A stretch of DNA of 64,000 bases. Source: Bacteroidia bacterium (GTDB taxonomy: Bacteria > Bacteroidota > Bacteroidia > Cytophagales > Cyclobacteriaceae). The stretch covers positions 1-64,000 of the forward strand of contig JAUIAO010000012.1 in NCBI GenBank assembly GCA_030425425.1, read 5' to 3'. The position numbers and the translations under genes are program-made. Within the stretch, counting starts at the first letter, position 1; each line of letters opens with the position of its first letter. Below, in pieces: positions 17,296 through 26,098 of this stretch. The notes beneath the pieces were generated by a model. That model saw only the letters and a program-made list of their open reading frames with translations, had not been told where the DNA came from and made no database searches.

Positions 17296-19113
17296 TTAAA
17301 AATCCATATTTAATGCCTCCAGATATGCTTGTTCGTAATATTTGATTAGGTTAGACCAGTCAAATAGTACGGCTGAACTTTCAGTTCTGTTTCTCAGTTC
17401 GATTCGATTTCTTCTGGTGAGTCTCACGTAATTGTACATTTTGTTGGCAAGCACACCAGCAGCTTCATCAAAAGATTTTTGGTTTCTTTTTACAATATAA
17501 ATTCCACGCTTATCGTGATCATTCACTTGTTCCTGCACGTAATCACCAAATCCAGCCAGATCGCTGGTGACAGTAGGTACCCCAGAAGCAATACACTCTA
17601 ATGGAGTGTATCCCCAAGGCTCATAATAACTCGGGAATACTCCCAAGTGACATCCACGAACAAACTGCCCATATTCCATAGAGAATAGTGGGTTGGTATA
17701 ATTAATGAAATCAGGGTGATAAACCACTTTTACCCGATCATGATCATTGTTTACCAGATTGGAATGTCTCAGAAAGTTTAAAATATCATCTGATGCATCA
17801 TCATGGAGGTTATGGGTCACGACTGGTGGTAGAGAATCGGATTTCCAACTTTGTAGTGTTCTTCTGTACCTCAATCTCCAATAATCATCTACATAATCTC
17901 TCAGCTCTGGAAGTTTGGCATCCTTTCTTCTTACTGCATCAAATAGCAGCTTTTCTCCAATCTGATTTTTTATTCGATCTATCGTGTATTTAAATTCTTC
18001 TAATTGTGCGCGACTTTCAAGAATCTCCGGGTTGATACTATGATATGGTCTTTTCGTGATAAAAAACATCACTACGGTCATATCAGATTTCTCGGTCTGT
18101 AACCTGTGGTTTAGCCTGGCCAACGCCTCCAGAGTAAGATCATACCCTTTGTTCAGATATTCATATCTCCCTGAGGTGAAGAAATAAAGAGTCTTGTCTA
18201 GATCAAAAGTATAGCTCGAAAAGAAATGTGATACTGTAAATTGGTGGATTTTGTCTTTATAATGTTTGTGCAAGTTTTGAAACTCATGCAGAGCTTCAAA
18301 GCGCTCGTTGTTAATTCCATTAGGAAGAATGATGTCTGGATTTCGCCCAAGGAGTTGTCGACATTCAGCTGCCGTTACTTCACTGACCGTGGTAAAGACA
18401 TGAGCACCATGCGCTGCTGCTCTTTCGATCATCACATTGGATTCTATGTTGAAATGCTGCGCCTCCTTTTGCCAGTCCATAAAAGGAAGATGATCGTAGA
18501 ATTGTGGATCATTCATTGCCAGATATCTGCCTAGAAGTGTGGCATGAGTGGTGAAGATAGTTTTTACTTTGACCTGATCTCTTTTCAATTCGGGCAAACC
18601 CGATGCAGCCATCCATTCATGAAAGTGCGCGATGATTTGCTTTTTATCCTTTACCTCTTCTGACAGTTCTGAGAGAAAAACCTTCACTAATTCACCGAAA
18701 GCCAGTACATCATTGAGAAGAAAATCATCACTGGGTGTAGAGATTCCGTGATGTTCCCACAGAAGGTATTTTATTTCTCCGAGCCTGTGCATCATGGTTC
18801 CCAAGTCAAACAGCACGGCTTTGGGCCTTCCAGATACCAACCAGCTGCCGTAGTGAACACCATACCCCTGATCCCTCATGTTTTGAACAGCACGACCAAT
18901 TGCACTGTTGGGAAGTTCTTCTGGTTCAAATTCTGCCGAAACATTAGCATGCATATACGGACCCACCAGACAGTAGCTGTTCCCCCATTTGGGTATTACT
19001 GTAGGCACCTTCGATCTGATTACGGTGTAAATTCCTCCAACTTGGTTGAGTACCTCCCATGCTATTTCAATGAGATAGTTCTGAGAGGTTGTGGATTTGG
19101 TTAGTCTTTTCAT
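17296..19113 (-). CDS. Glycogen synthase, GT3 (eukaryote-like) type
   Basis: A 605-residue glycosyltransferase that extends alpha-1,4-glucan chains from a nucleotide sugar. The start (IEIAWEVLNQVGGIYTVIRSK) and the C-terminal motif YYEPWGYTPLECIASGVP identify the GT3 family, known from fungi, animals and Bacteroidota, rather than the bacterial GlgA (GT5) family. It acts in the cytoplasm in storage-polymer synthesis. No other glycogen genes are adjacent. The upstream region has a TAGATTTG box overlapped by a perfect inverted repeat. Confidence 0.95.
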   Translation of the reverse strand: MKRLTKSTTSQNYLIEIAWEVLNQVGGIYTVIRSKVPTVIPKWGNSYCLVGPYMHANVSAEFEPEELPNSAIGRAVQNMRDQGYGVHYGSWLVSGRPKAVLFDLGTMMHRLGEIKYLLWEHHGISTPSDDFLLNDVLAFGELVKVFLSELSEEVKDKKQIIAHFHEWMAASGLPELKRDQVKVKTIFTTHATLLGRYLAMNDPQFYDHLPFMDWQKEAQHFNIESNVMIERAAAHGAHVFTTVSEVTAAECRQLLGRNPDIILPNGINNERFEALHEFQNLHKHYKDKIHQFTVSHFFSSYTFDLDKTLYFFTSGRYEYLNKGYDLTLEALARLNHRLQTEKSDMTVVMFFITKRPYHSINPEILESRAQLEEFKYTIDRIKNQIGEKLLFDAVRRKDAKLPELRDYVDDYWRLRYRRTLQSWKSDSLPPVVTHNLHDDASDDILNFLRHSNLVNNDHDRVKVVYHPDFINYTNPLFSMEYGQFVRGCHLGVFPSYYEPWGYTPLECIASGVPTVTSDLAGFGDYVQEQVNDHDKRGIYIVKRNQKSFDEAAGVLANKMYNYVRLTRRNRIELRNRTESSAVLFDWSNLIKYYEQAYLEALNMDF

Positions 19114-19139
19114 AAAAATATCTGTGTTAGGGGGCAGAT

Positions 19140-19170
19140 CAATTGTACAAATCTAATCTAAGTACAATTG
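19140..19170 (-). promoter_or_regulatory. Inverted repeat over the glycogen synthase promoter
   Basis: Two perfect 9-base arms, CAATTGTAC (19140-19148) and GTACAATTG (19162-19170), flank 13 bases. The minus-strand -7 box TAGATTTG (19148-19155) lies within it. It could be an operator, or a hairpin in the leader. Confidence 0.5.
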
Positions 19171-19288
19171 TTTGGTGAACAATTATTTATGCCAAATTTT
19201 TTACCGCCAGCAAGTAACTCTGATCATAACCTTAAGTAATTTATAAGGATGTGCAACCTTGAGAGCCAAAATGGCATCATTCTATTAA

Positions 19289-19447
19289 ATGAAAAAGCAA
19301 AAGATCATAACGCTTCTAATCATTATCTGCTTTCTCGCTTATTTACTTGAATTTGGCAGGGTAGTAAAAGAGACAATCCAACCGCAAATCACTACCATTT
19401 CGTTATTGATTCAGCCTTCCGTGGAGTTTATGTCCTATTCCAACTAA
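19289..19447 (+). CDS. Possible small membrane peptide (52 aa)
   Basis: An ATG-initiated frame of 52 codons begins with a basic start (MKKQKIITLL) and a hydrophobic segment of about 17 residues, followed by a short polar tail. This looks like a small membrane peptide or the head of a lost membrane protein; the first residues recall DUF2975-type proteins. Its codon use is compatible with coding, but no homologue can be named and no clear promoter box is seen. Confidence 0.35.
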   Translation: MKKQKIITLLIIICFLAYLLEFGRVVKETIQPQITTISLLIQPSVEFMSYSN

Positions 19448-19517
19448 AAATGCCATTAGGATTTTCTGTAATGCGTAGAATATTTTCTACTATTGTCGGT
19501 TATTAATCGGAGAGGTA

Positions 19518-19538
19518 GTTCATTATGTTATAATGAAC
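19518..19538. promoter_or_regulatory. Perfect palindrome upstream of zinc-ribbon protein gene
   Basis: GTTCATTAT and ATAATGAAC form a perfect 9-base inverted repeat around GTT, 60 bases before the ATG at 19598. The spacing suits an operator for a dimeric regulator; the T-rich flank also allows a weak hairpin. Confidence 0.5.
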
Positions 19539-19597
19539 ATATAAATTTCCGGTTCAATCATTTACATTTAGTTTTAGCCGTCTTACAATTAAAAATT

Positions 19598-20500
19598 ATG
19601 GAAGTAAACGAATCGTACAGATCTTTTTTGGAGATATGGCACTTGGCCATGTGGTATTTGTTTTTAGCTGCTGTAGCAGTATCGGTACTCATGGTGATCT
19701 TTTACATGATCAAATACAGTGGAGCAAAGTCATATAAAGAAAAATTTGATATTGCCAGTGTCAAAGAAACCAAAACCTATTTGAATGCCAATTATGTACT
19801 GGCCGTAGGAATTTTCTTATTGCTCAACACAGTTTATGATGAGACAGTCGTTCTTAGCCCAATCTGGTTTGGGATCAGAATGTTTGTTTCAATGTGTATA
19901 GCTACACTGCATATCTACATAGCGTATCTGATTTTTAAATATTACTACCCAGGGCCATTACAGAAAAAGCTTAAGAAACTAAGATATGCTCCAAGAATCA
20001 ATCCTAGCACCGGTAATGCTATGAAATTGTTAAGTGAATCTGAAGAGGATGCCTATTTGGATGAAGGAATGCAGGCGGAAGAAAATGCTTTCTCAGTAGA
20101 TTATGATGTTTGGATTGATGAGGAAACTCAGGAAACTCACATTGAAAAGTATCAAGGTCATTTGACGGCTTTTGAATGTGATAGATGTGGGTTCCAAACC
20201 TTACGACTAGTAAAAGAAACGGTCATTGCAGAACCAACAGAAATTGCTGATGGTGAAATAGAAAAAGAATTTGAGTGTTCATATTGTGGAAGAATCAAGC
20301 GAAAGAACCAAACGCTAAACAAACACATGGACAAGGATGCTATGGTAGCGCATAAGGCACATGTTGATATGCCTGATATTCACGCCATCAAAATTGAGAT
20401 TCATGGGACTAATGGAAAAACTGAGGTGTTTGAATTCCAGAATACGGATCAAGCAAAGCATTTCCTGGATGAATTTGAGTTTGATAAAATTAGGGAGTGA
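19598..20500 (+). CDS. Membrane protein with C-terminal zinc ribbon, function unknown
   Basis: A 300-residue protein with three membrane helices in the first 120 residues, a basic cytoplasmic linker (YYPGPLQKKLKKLRYAPR), an acidic stretch, and a zinc-ribbon-like knuckle pair (CDRCG and CSYCG, about 43 residues apart). The tail reads like a small folded domain. The ATG at 19598 (MEVNESYRSF) is chosen because the upstream frame crosses a palindrome. I do not recognise the family. A sensor or adaptor role that couples the membrane to a cytoplasmic metal-binding domain is only a guess. It is monocistronic. Confidence 0.75.
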   Translation: MEVNESYRSFLEIWHLAMWYLFLAAVAVSVLMVIFYMIKYSGAKSYKEKFDIASVKETKTYLNANYVLAVGIFLLLNTVYDETVVLSPIWFGIRMFVSMCIATLHIYIAYLIFKYYYPGPLQKKLKKLRYAPRINPSTGNAMKLLSESEEDAYLDEGMQAEENAFSVDYDVWIDEETQETHIEKYQGHLTAFECDRCGFQTLRLVKETVIAEPTEIADGEIEKEFECSYCGRIKRKNQTLNKHMDKDAMVAHKAHVDMPDIHAIKIEIHGTNGKTEVFEFQNTDQAKHFLDEFEFDKIRE

Positions 20501-20670
20501 TCCTGTTTTCTAGTTGAAATACCAGACTGGGATGTCGATTTAATAAAAAAATAGATTCAAAATCAGATATTCAATAATAAAAAGATGCATGTCGCGTTGA
20601 TAGTGCGTCTATGAATGTCAGACATATCAAAGAATCAATAAAATCTAATCACTAATTAAATCTGAATTAA

Positions 20671-21123
20671 ATGCGTAATCTAAAATTAATGATGTTGTTT
20701 GCTGCCGTAATAGCAGTGAGTGTAATGAGTAGCTGTGGTGACGGTGGAGGGGATGATCCGAAATCCGATAAAGAATTGGTAGAGGAAGCCCTTACAGGTA
20801 GCTGGACTTTGAATACTTCAGAATCTGATTTTGCTAATTTGACTGAGACACCAACCGCAACTGTTACTGTGTCTTCTGCCGGTGTTTCGATCACCGATGG
20901 TACGTTAAGTGACTATGTAAGCCAAATAAGCTATTCTGTGTCTGAAGCAGGGGTAATGGTACCTTCAGGAGCAACTTTAGGAAGTAATGAAATAACTCTT
21001 GATGGAGATGTGTCAGTATCAATCAATGACGCATTGGACAAAATAACTGTATCATTCGCCACACAAGCCGCCAGAGTATCAGGAGTAGGTACATTCAAAC
21101 TTGTTTTTGACAAAACGTCATAA
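20671..21123 (+). CDS. Small lipoprotein (150 aa), lipocalin-like candidate
   Basis: A lipoprotein with the lipobox at Cys22 (VMSSCGDGG); the GDGGGDD after the cysteine resembles a Bacteroidota surface-export signal. The mature part starts with LTGSWTLN, a pattern common in lipocalin-like lipoproteins of this phylum, and continues as Thr/Ser/Val-rich beta-strands. No catalytic residues are evident. It is monocistronic and closed by a strong terminator 23 bases after the stop. Confidence 0.75.
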   Translation: MRNLKLMMLFAAVIAVSVMSSCGDGGGDDPKSDKELVEEALTGSWTLNTSESDFANLTETPTATVTVSSAGVSITDGTLSDYVSQISYSVSEAGVMVPSGATLGSNEITLDGDVSVSINDALDKITVSFATQAARVSGVGTFKLVFDKTS

Positions 21124-21146
21124 GTTTTATAGAAATTGATATGATT

Positions 21147-21179
21147 AAGACCGCTGGCTTTCCGCCAGCGGTCTTTTTT
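21147..21179 (+). terminator. Rho-independent terminator after the small lipoprotein
   Basis: A perfect 10-bp GC-rich stem (GACCGCTGGC/GCCAGCGGTC) with a 5-base loop is followed by six T. Confidence 0.92.
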
Positions 21180-21261
21180 ATGCATTAGTTTTTGACCTGT
21201 CAAAATGCAATCAGTAACATTTGTTACTGAGCTTGGTGAAGTGATGATTTAGCTTAATCAA

Positions 21262-22098
21262 ATGAAAACTTTAGTTTTTCTTTTTGACAAGCTGAATTCT
21301 ATCTGGTCTCATCAGATTACAGCAAGACTTTTAAGCAATATTCTAATCATCATTTTTGCGGTTGTGTTGGGAGCTGTAGCTTTGAATCACTTGAATATTT
21401 TTTCTTTAAGATTTGAACATACAGATAATTATTTTTTAGCTGTTGATGCATCATTTACAGCTCTTCTGATTTTTGAAATTCTAGGATTAATTTTCGTATT
21501 ACCACGTTCGGTCGCGGATTCTGTAGGCAAGCAGTTCGAAATTCTATCAATTATTCTTCTTCGTGCTACTTTCAAGGAGTTTGGCCATATTTCAAGCCTA
21601 TTAGTGGGCCAGCACTTCGAATTCAGTTTACTATTGCCTATGCTGTCAGACGCTATAGGAGCACTGATTATTTTCGCTATCATCGGTTATTACTATAGAA
21701 TACAAAAGCACAGCCGAATCACCAAATCTGTCAGGGAACAAAGTAGGTTTATTCAGTTCAAAAAGGTCATATCATTGTTACTACTAATTTCATTTCTTAT
21801 GATCGGAGCAGGCGACATTAAAGAACTTGTAACATCAGGCCATTATGATCCTTCATTCAATGCATTTTACACCATTTTGATTTTCGCAGATATTTTGATT
21901 CTTCTATATTCATTGAGATATCATTCGCAGTATACCAACTTGTTCAGATACTCATCATTTGCATTTGCTACGGTTCTGATCAGATTGTCTCTTTCTGCAC
22001 CTCCTTTTATCAATGCCATCACGGGAGTAGCAGCAGGTGTATTTGTACTGGGATTGACTTTTGTGTATAATAATTTCAAAGATGGAATTTCAGAGTAG
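21262..22098 (+). CDS. Polytopic membrane protein, function unknown
   Basis: A 278-residue protein with about seven hydrophobic helices. Charged loops separate them, including a stretch with basic and acidic residues (LLRATFKEFGH) between the second and third helices. This recalls the periodic charges of voltage-sensor segments but is too weak to assign. No signal peptide, enzyme motif or known transporter signature is visible. It stands alone between a terminator and a tRNA gene. Confidence 0.65.
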   Translation: MKTLVFLFDKLNSIWSHQITARLLSNILIIIFAVVLGAVALNHLNIFSLRFEHTDNYFLAVDASFTALLIFEILGLIFVLPRSVADSVGKQFEILSIILLRATFKEFGHISSLLVGQHFEFSLLLPMLSDAIGALIIFAIIGYYYRIQKHSRITKSVREQSRFIQFKKVISLLLLISFLMIGAGDIKELVTSGHYDPSFNAFYTILIFADILILLYSLRYHSQYTNLFRYSSFAFATVLIRLSLSAPPFINAITGVAAGVFVLGLTFVYNNFKDGISE

Positions 22099-22148
22099 TG
22101 ATTGGAAAATTAATTTGATCAATTTTTAGTAAAAAACTTGAAATGGAT

Positions 22149-22178
22149 TTGGATTAATAAATCTTACTGCTAAATTTG
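22149..22178 (+). promoter_or_regulatory. Promoter of tRNA-Val
   Basis: TTG (22149-22151), 19 bases, then TAAATTTG (22171-22178) followed by C: an almost ideal Bacteroidota housekeeping promoter. Transcription should start near 22184, 35 bases before the mature tRNA. Confidence 0.75.
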
Positions 22179-22218
22179 CATTCCGTTTTTGAGAGAGATA
22201 TTCAAAAACAAGCAAAAA

Positions 22219-22293
22219 GGGCGCTTAGCTCAGTTGGTTCAGAGCACCTCGTTTACACCGAGGGGGTCGGGGGTTCGAATCCCTCAGCGCCCA
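22219..22293 (+). tRNA. tRNA-Val (anticodon TAC)
   Basis: A full cloverleaf of 75 bases. The acceptor stem is GGGCGCT/AGCGCCC, the D-arm begins TTAGCTCAGTTGG, the anticodon stem CCTCG/CGAGG encloses loop TTTACAC with anticodon TAC at 22254-22256, and the T-arm contains GGTTCGAATCC. The discriminator base is A. CCA is not encoded (CAA follows) and must be added after transcription. Confidence 0.97.
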
Positions 22294-22294
22294 C

Positions 22295-22323
22295 AAAAGA
22301 CAGTTTTATAGCTGTCTTTTTTT
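22295..22323 (+). terminator. Terminator of tRNA-Val
   Basis: A 9-bp stem AAAAGACAG/CTGTCTTTT with an 8-base loop, continued by more T, starts 2 bases after the tRNA. Confidence 0.85.
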
Positions 22324-22370
22324 ATGTTCGTCTATTTATTACTAATAGCGGAATAATAAATTTTGGACAT

Positions 22371-22401
22371 AAAAAAGGGGGCTATTGCCCCCAATTTTTT
22401 T
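22371..22401. terminator. Second, bidirectional terminator-like hairpin
   Basis: GGGGGC/GCCCCC with loop TATT has A-rich left and T-rich right flanks. It looks like a back-up terminator. No gene ends between it and the tRNA, so its purpose is unclear. Confidence 0.7.
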
Positions 22402-22403
22402 AA

Positions 22404-22657
22404 GATAGACCCATATCTGGTTGGGTTCTAATCTTAAAGATTCGGCTTTCGCCAAATCAAATCACCGCCTAAAATTTACTCGCCTTTGCGAATTAATAAT
22501 GTAAACTTAATCCTAGCATTTGGATCAAACTAAACCTGTGAGGTGAACAAAGATTTAATTGGATAAGCGGGAATTTTTGAAGCACAAATGAATCCATTTA
22601 TTTATGTTCAGGTGATGCAGAGGATTTCTTGTTACTTTGTGACTTAATTATTTGGCG
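22404..22657. other. Intergenic region before WG-repeat protein
   Basis: No gene is supported here. A 19-codon ATG frame at about 22588 is too short to call. The promoter of the next gene is not evident. Confidence 0.4.
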
Positions 22658-25237
22658 ATGCTCAAAAAGGGACAAATAACGTTTATTCTCCTGTTTGGTG
22701 TAATTTTTTTAGTTACTGCTGGGATTTTTGACCGTATGCAAAAGTTTCTTGACAAGGGGGATTTTGAAAAAGTAGAGAAGTTGGCCAGAAAGTCTCTAGA
22801 AAAGGATACTGTAAACCCAGGAGCCAAGTATTATTTGTCCGTCCTGTTTTTTGAGCCAAACTATAGTATTTTCAACATTGATTCTTCGATAGCTTATATA
22901 CGTGAGGCAGAGTCTGATTTTAAGTTGGCATCAAAGGAAATACTGAATGAATTGGCTGAAGCAAACGTAGATGCCGGAACATTGCAAAGTCACCACATTG
23001 AGATAACAGATCATGCCTATAGCAAGGCTCTGGATTCTCTGAGAATTGAGATATTGGAGCAATTCATACAGACTTACCCAGAGTCTGATAAGGTAAGTCA
23101 GGCATTAAAAAAGCGTGATAGTATCGCTTTTGCTCATGCTAAAAGCCAGAATACCTGGCAGTCTTATCAAGAGTTTTATCAAACTTATCCAGATGCTGAT
23201 CAGGTCGGCAATGCAAAGGAAAGATATAACGAGCTGATCTATATTGATATGACCAGAGATGGAAGTCTTGAAAGCTACATGGACTTTTTAAATCAATTTC
23301 CACAGACTCCATATCGTAAGGAAGTAGAGGCGATCATTTTCAAGAAAAGCAACCTGGACAATTCTACTCGAAAGTATTTTGGTTTTATTCAGAAGTATCC
23401 TAATAGTCGGTATGCTAATAGAGCTGGGGATATATTATATCATTATCTCAAATATGATCAAAAACAGCTGACCAGACTGTTTTCAATTCATCCGAGAGCA
23501 GATTCATTGAAACGGCTACATTCGAAGCAACTAGAGGTGATTCTACCTGTGCTGAAAGAGGAGAAACTGGGGTTCATGACGACTTCCGGATCTTTACAAA
23601 TAGATCTACGATTCAGTGATGTGTCAAAAGACTACAACTGTGGTAATGTTCAAACAGATTGGCTGGAAGTTCGCGATGAGATGAGCAAATCTTTAATTGT
23701 TAATAGAAATGGTCAGACTATTCTAAAAGATGCCTCAGGAGCAGATAAAATTAGTGAAAGTGTTTGGTTAGTTGAAGATCAAGAGTTGCTCTATCATACC
23801 TCCGGATTCCAGGTTTCCGAACTTAAGGTTTCAGATGCTCAGGAATTGGAAAATGGGTGGATTGCTTTTCAGACCGACTACCTATGGGGAATCGTAACGT
23901 TGACTGGACAGGTAATTCTTTCTCCAGAATATACTTCAATAGTCAGCGGTGGTTCATTTTTGATTTTGGAGCAAGATGGCAATTATGGTGTTACCAATGC
24001 TGAGGACCTAATTTCTTCTAAGCTACCACCGGTGATTTATGATGATTATGAATTAATTGGGGATTCTCTCATCCAGGTTTTTAATCAGTCAGAAGAGGCT
24101 CTCCTCGACAATCATTTGGATGAGTTGGTTTCTATGGGAAATCATGAGATTTATCCTAAAAATGGGTTTATCTACACGAGAGATTCACTTGGTTACCAGT
24201 TCGTATGGCCACCCAATGCAGGTACGGAGAAGCGCTATTTCAAGGAATTAAATATTGATGATGGATGGCTAGCGCTCAAACCTGATTCGGAATGGATTAT
24301 TAGATCAAATCAACTGGATTCGGTCTTTAGTTGTGATTCCCTAATTAGTTTGTCCGTAGATTTTGTTGCAGGAACAAACGATGAGGGTCTATTTATAATG
24401 TGGAAAAATGGTAATACGGAGGAATTGTTAGAATCACAAAACTTAAAAATAGTTGCCTCATATGATTCTGAATTAAGGTTTTTGGATGTTTATGGAGATG
24501 GCGAACATCGGGTTTTCGATCAATATGGGAACTTACTTTTCACAGAAGCATGTGATGAGATTTCATTGTTGACAGATTCCCTTTTTAGAATCAAAAACAA
24601 CCAGAAAAGTGGATTGATAAACGGCAAAGGGCAAAAGGTGCTGGACGTAGAATATGATGCGGTCAATATGGAGGATGCTCTCATATTTACACTTAAAGAC
24701 GGGGAAATTGGGACTTTCGACATTCAAAATAACATCTCTATTCCAGCTTCATATGAATCGAAAATCGAGAAAATTGCTTCTTATTATAAAGTCAAATCAG
24801 ATGGAAGTTTCGGATTGGTGGATAGTCTTAATCAGTTTGTTTTCGACGCTGAATATGAAGATATTTTAGCGTGGAATGACACTAGCATGTGGGTAAACCA
24901 AAATGGATACTGGAGGTTGCAATCCATAGATATGGAAGTGATCATGAGTGAAATTCGATCCGTTGCTCCGTGGTTCGAGTATCGAGGTAACATGATTTAC
25001 ACTTTCATGTCTGAAGATGGTATGGGCTTGCTTAGTGCTGAAAAAGGGGTGCTTGTAGAGGCCAAGTATAATGAAATAGTTAACCTTGGGAACGATGAAC
25101 AGCCGGTTTTCTTTGCAGAACAGGTGCTTAAAACCGCCGATTTTTATGTGGTGACTTATTTTGATGTTCAGGGGAATAATATTCGTTCACAAGCTTTTAG
25201 GCCAGATGAATATGAGCGAATTTATTGTGATCAATAA
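22658..25237 (+). CDS. TPR/WG-repeat protein (859 aa)
   Basis: An N-terminal hydrophobic segment (about 7-24) could be a signal peptide or anchor. Residues 30-280 form helical repeats resembling the TPR-like outer-membrane-lipoprotein type (EFYQTYPDAD and FIQKYPNSRYA periodicity). The rest, about 320-850, is built of WG-type beta repeats, for example YLWGIVTLTGQVILSPEY, KSGLINGKGQKVL and SFGLVDSLNQFVFDAEY. WG-repeat proteins are thought to act in protein-protein contact at the cell envelope. I take the ATG at 22658 rather than a TTG two codons earlier. A small gene follows after 18 bases. Confidence 0.78.
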   Translation: MLKKGQITFILLFGVIFLVTAGIFDRMQKFLDKGDFEKVEKLARKSLEKDTVNPGAKYYLSVLFFEPNYSIFNIDSSIAYIREAESDFKLASKEILNELAEANVDAGTLQSHHIEITDHAYSKALDSLRIEILEQFIQTYPESDKVSQALKKRDSIAFAHAKSQNTWQSYQEFYQTYPDADQVGNAKERYNELIYIDMTRDGSLESYMDFLNQFPQTPYRKEVEAIIFKKSNLDNSTRKYFGFIQKYPNSRYANRAGDILYHYLKYDQKQLTRLFSIHPRADSLKRLHSKQLEVILPVLKEEKLGFMTTSGSLQIDLRFSDVSKDYNCGNVQTDWLEVRDEMSKSLIVNRNGQTILKDASGADKISESVWLVEDQELLYHTSGFQVSELKVSDAQELENGWIAFQTDYLWGIVTLTGQVILSPEYTSIVSGGSFLILEQDGNYGVTNAEDLISSKLPPVIYDDYELIGDSLIQVFNQSEEALLDNHLDELVSMGNHEIYPKNGFIYTRDSLGYQFVWPPNAGTEKRYFKELNIDDGWLALKPDSEWIIRSNQLDSVFSCDSLISLSVDFVAGTNDEGLFIMWKNGNTEELLESQNLKIVASYDSELRFLDVYGDGEHRVFDQYGNLLFTEACDEISLLTDSLFRIKNNQKSGLINGKGQKVLDVEYDAVNMEDALIFTLKDGEIGTFDIQNNISIPASYESKIEKIASYYKVKSDGSFGLVDSLNQFVFDAEYEDILAWNDTSMWVNQNGYWRLQSIDMEVIMSEIRSVAPWFEYRGNMIYTFMSEDGMGLLSAEKGVLVEAKYNEIVNLGNDEQPVFFAEQVLKTADFYVVTYFDVQGNNIRSQAFRPDEYERIYCDQ

Positions 25238-25255
25238 TAATCGTAAATTGAAGAA

Positions 25256-25510
25256 ATGACCAATAAGCAGTTTCAAGAATTATCATTTTCTGAGAAAGCA
25301 CGCTGGCTTTATTTCAATGGTCATATGGTTACTTCTATTCGGTATTACAAACACAAAATCAATTTGTATGAACTTGAAAGTTTATTGATTGAGGTATTTT
25401 ATAATCATGCCGAGGATCGCGTGGATAGAATTGAAATACTGGATACCAAATCGAAGCGCATGCAGTTTTATGCGGATCAGGTAAAATTACCTGTTGATCT
25501 CACTCATTAA
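25256..25510 (+). CDS. Conserved-looking small protein (84 aa)
   Basis: A soluble, probably helical protein of 84 residues with no export signal (NKQFQELSFSEKARWLYFNG). It is likely co-transcribed with the WG-repeat gene, 18 bases upstream. Its last 24 bases overlap the 3' end of coaE on the opposite strand (25487-25510), so both genes use the same DNA in different frames. I do not recognise a family. Confidence 0.65.
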   Translation: MTNKQFQELSFSEKARWLYFNGHMVTSIRYYKHKINLYELESLLIEVFYNHAEDRVDRIEILDTKSKRMQFYADQVKLPVDLTH

Positions 25511-26098
25511 TTGGTTGTGTATAGCGAGTACTTGTGGGATGGTCAATTCCGTTCCATTGTTTTGAATCGTAAATTCACACAGTGCAGCTTTACGTTCTTC
25601 GGACCACTGACGCGAGATGATGTTTTTGATGTCAGCTTCTGTTCTATGTGGATCTCTCTTTAAGACCCTGTTGATCCTTATCTGATCTGAAGCACTTACC
25701 AAAATAGTTTTGTACAGGTTATTGTACGATCCTGTCTCATAAAGCAGAGCGGCTTCTTTCAAGACATAAGCACTCTTCTGTATATTCATCCAATGATCAA
25801 AATCTTTAGCGACTTCCGGGTGAACCAGACTATTCAGAAGTTCAGTTTGTTGTTGGTCAGAAAACACTTTCCGGGCAAGGTAACTTCGGTTGAGCGAGCC
25901 ATCTTGGAAGGATTGCTCGCCAAAATGACTGATGATCTGTGATTTTAATGATTGACTGTTGGATATTAACCATTTAGCTCTGGAATCTGCTTCATAAATG
26001 GGGATTCCTAAAATCGAGAATATCCTTGCGATTGTGCTCTTTCCAGCTCCAATGCCTCCGGTAATGCCTACAGCAACAGGCAGGCTGGTGCTACTCAT
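25487..26098 (-). CDS. coaE: Dephospho-CoA kinase
   Basis: A 203-residue kinase catalysing the last step of coenzyme A synthesis. The P-loop GITGGIGAGKST, the substrate segment YEADSRAK and the basic lid RVLKRDPHRTEADI are characteristic. I start it at the ATG at 26098, which overlaps the stop of the upstream YbbR-like gene by 8 bases; an earlier start adds four residues. It is the last gene of the DUF1573-yajC-ybbR-coaE operon. Confidence 0.95.
   Translation of the reverse strand: MSSTSLPVAVGITGGIGAGKSTIARIFSILGIPIYEADSRAKWLISNSQSLKSQIISHFGEQSFQDGSLNRSYLARKVFSDQQQTELLNSLVHPEVAKDFDHWMNIQKSAYVLKEAALLYETGSYNNLYKTILVSASDQIRINRVLKRDPHRTEADIKNIISRQWSEERKAALCEFTIQNNGTELTIPQVLAIHNQLMSEINR

Larger units (their letters stand above)
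19114..19597. other. Long intergenic region with small ORF and operators
   Basis: Apart from the inverted repeat at 19140-19170, the 52-codon frame at 19289-19447 and the palindrome at 19518-19538, I see no supported feature here. A longer upstream frame for the next gene (from 19493) would read through the palindrome and is rejected. Confidence 0.5.

Noticed and set aside
22176-22403. 75-codon open frame over the tRNA gene
   Set aside because: It runs through a perfect tRNA-Val cloverleaf and its terminator; coding is not credible.
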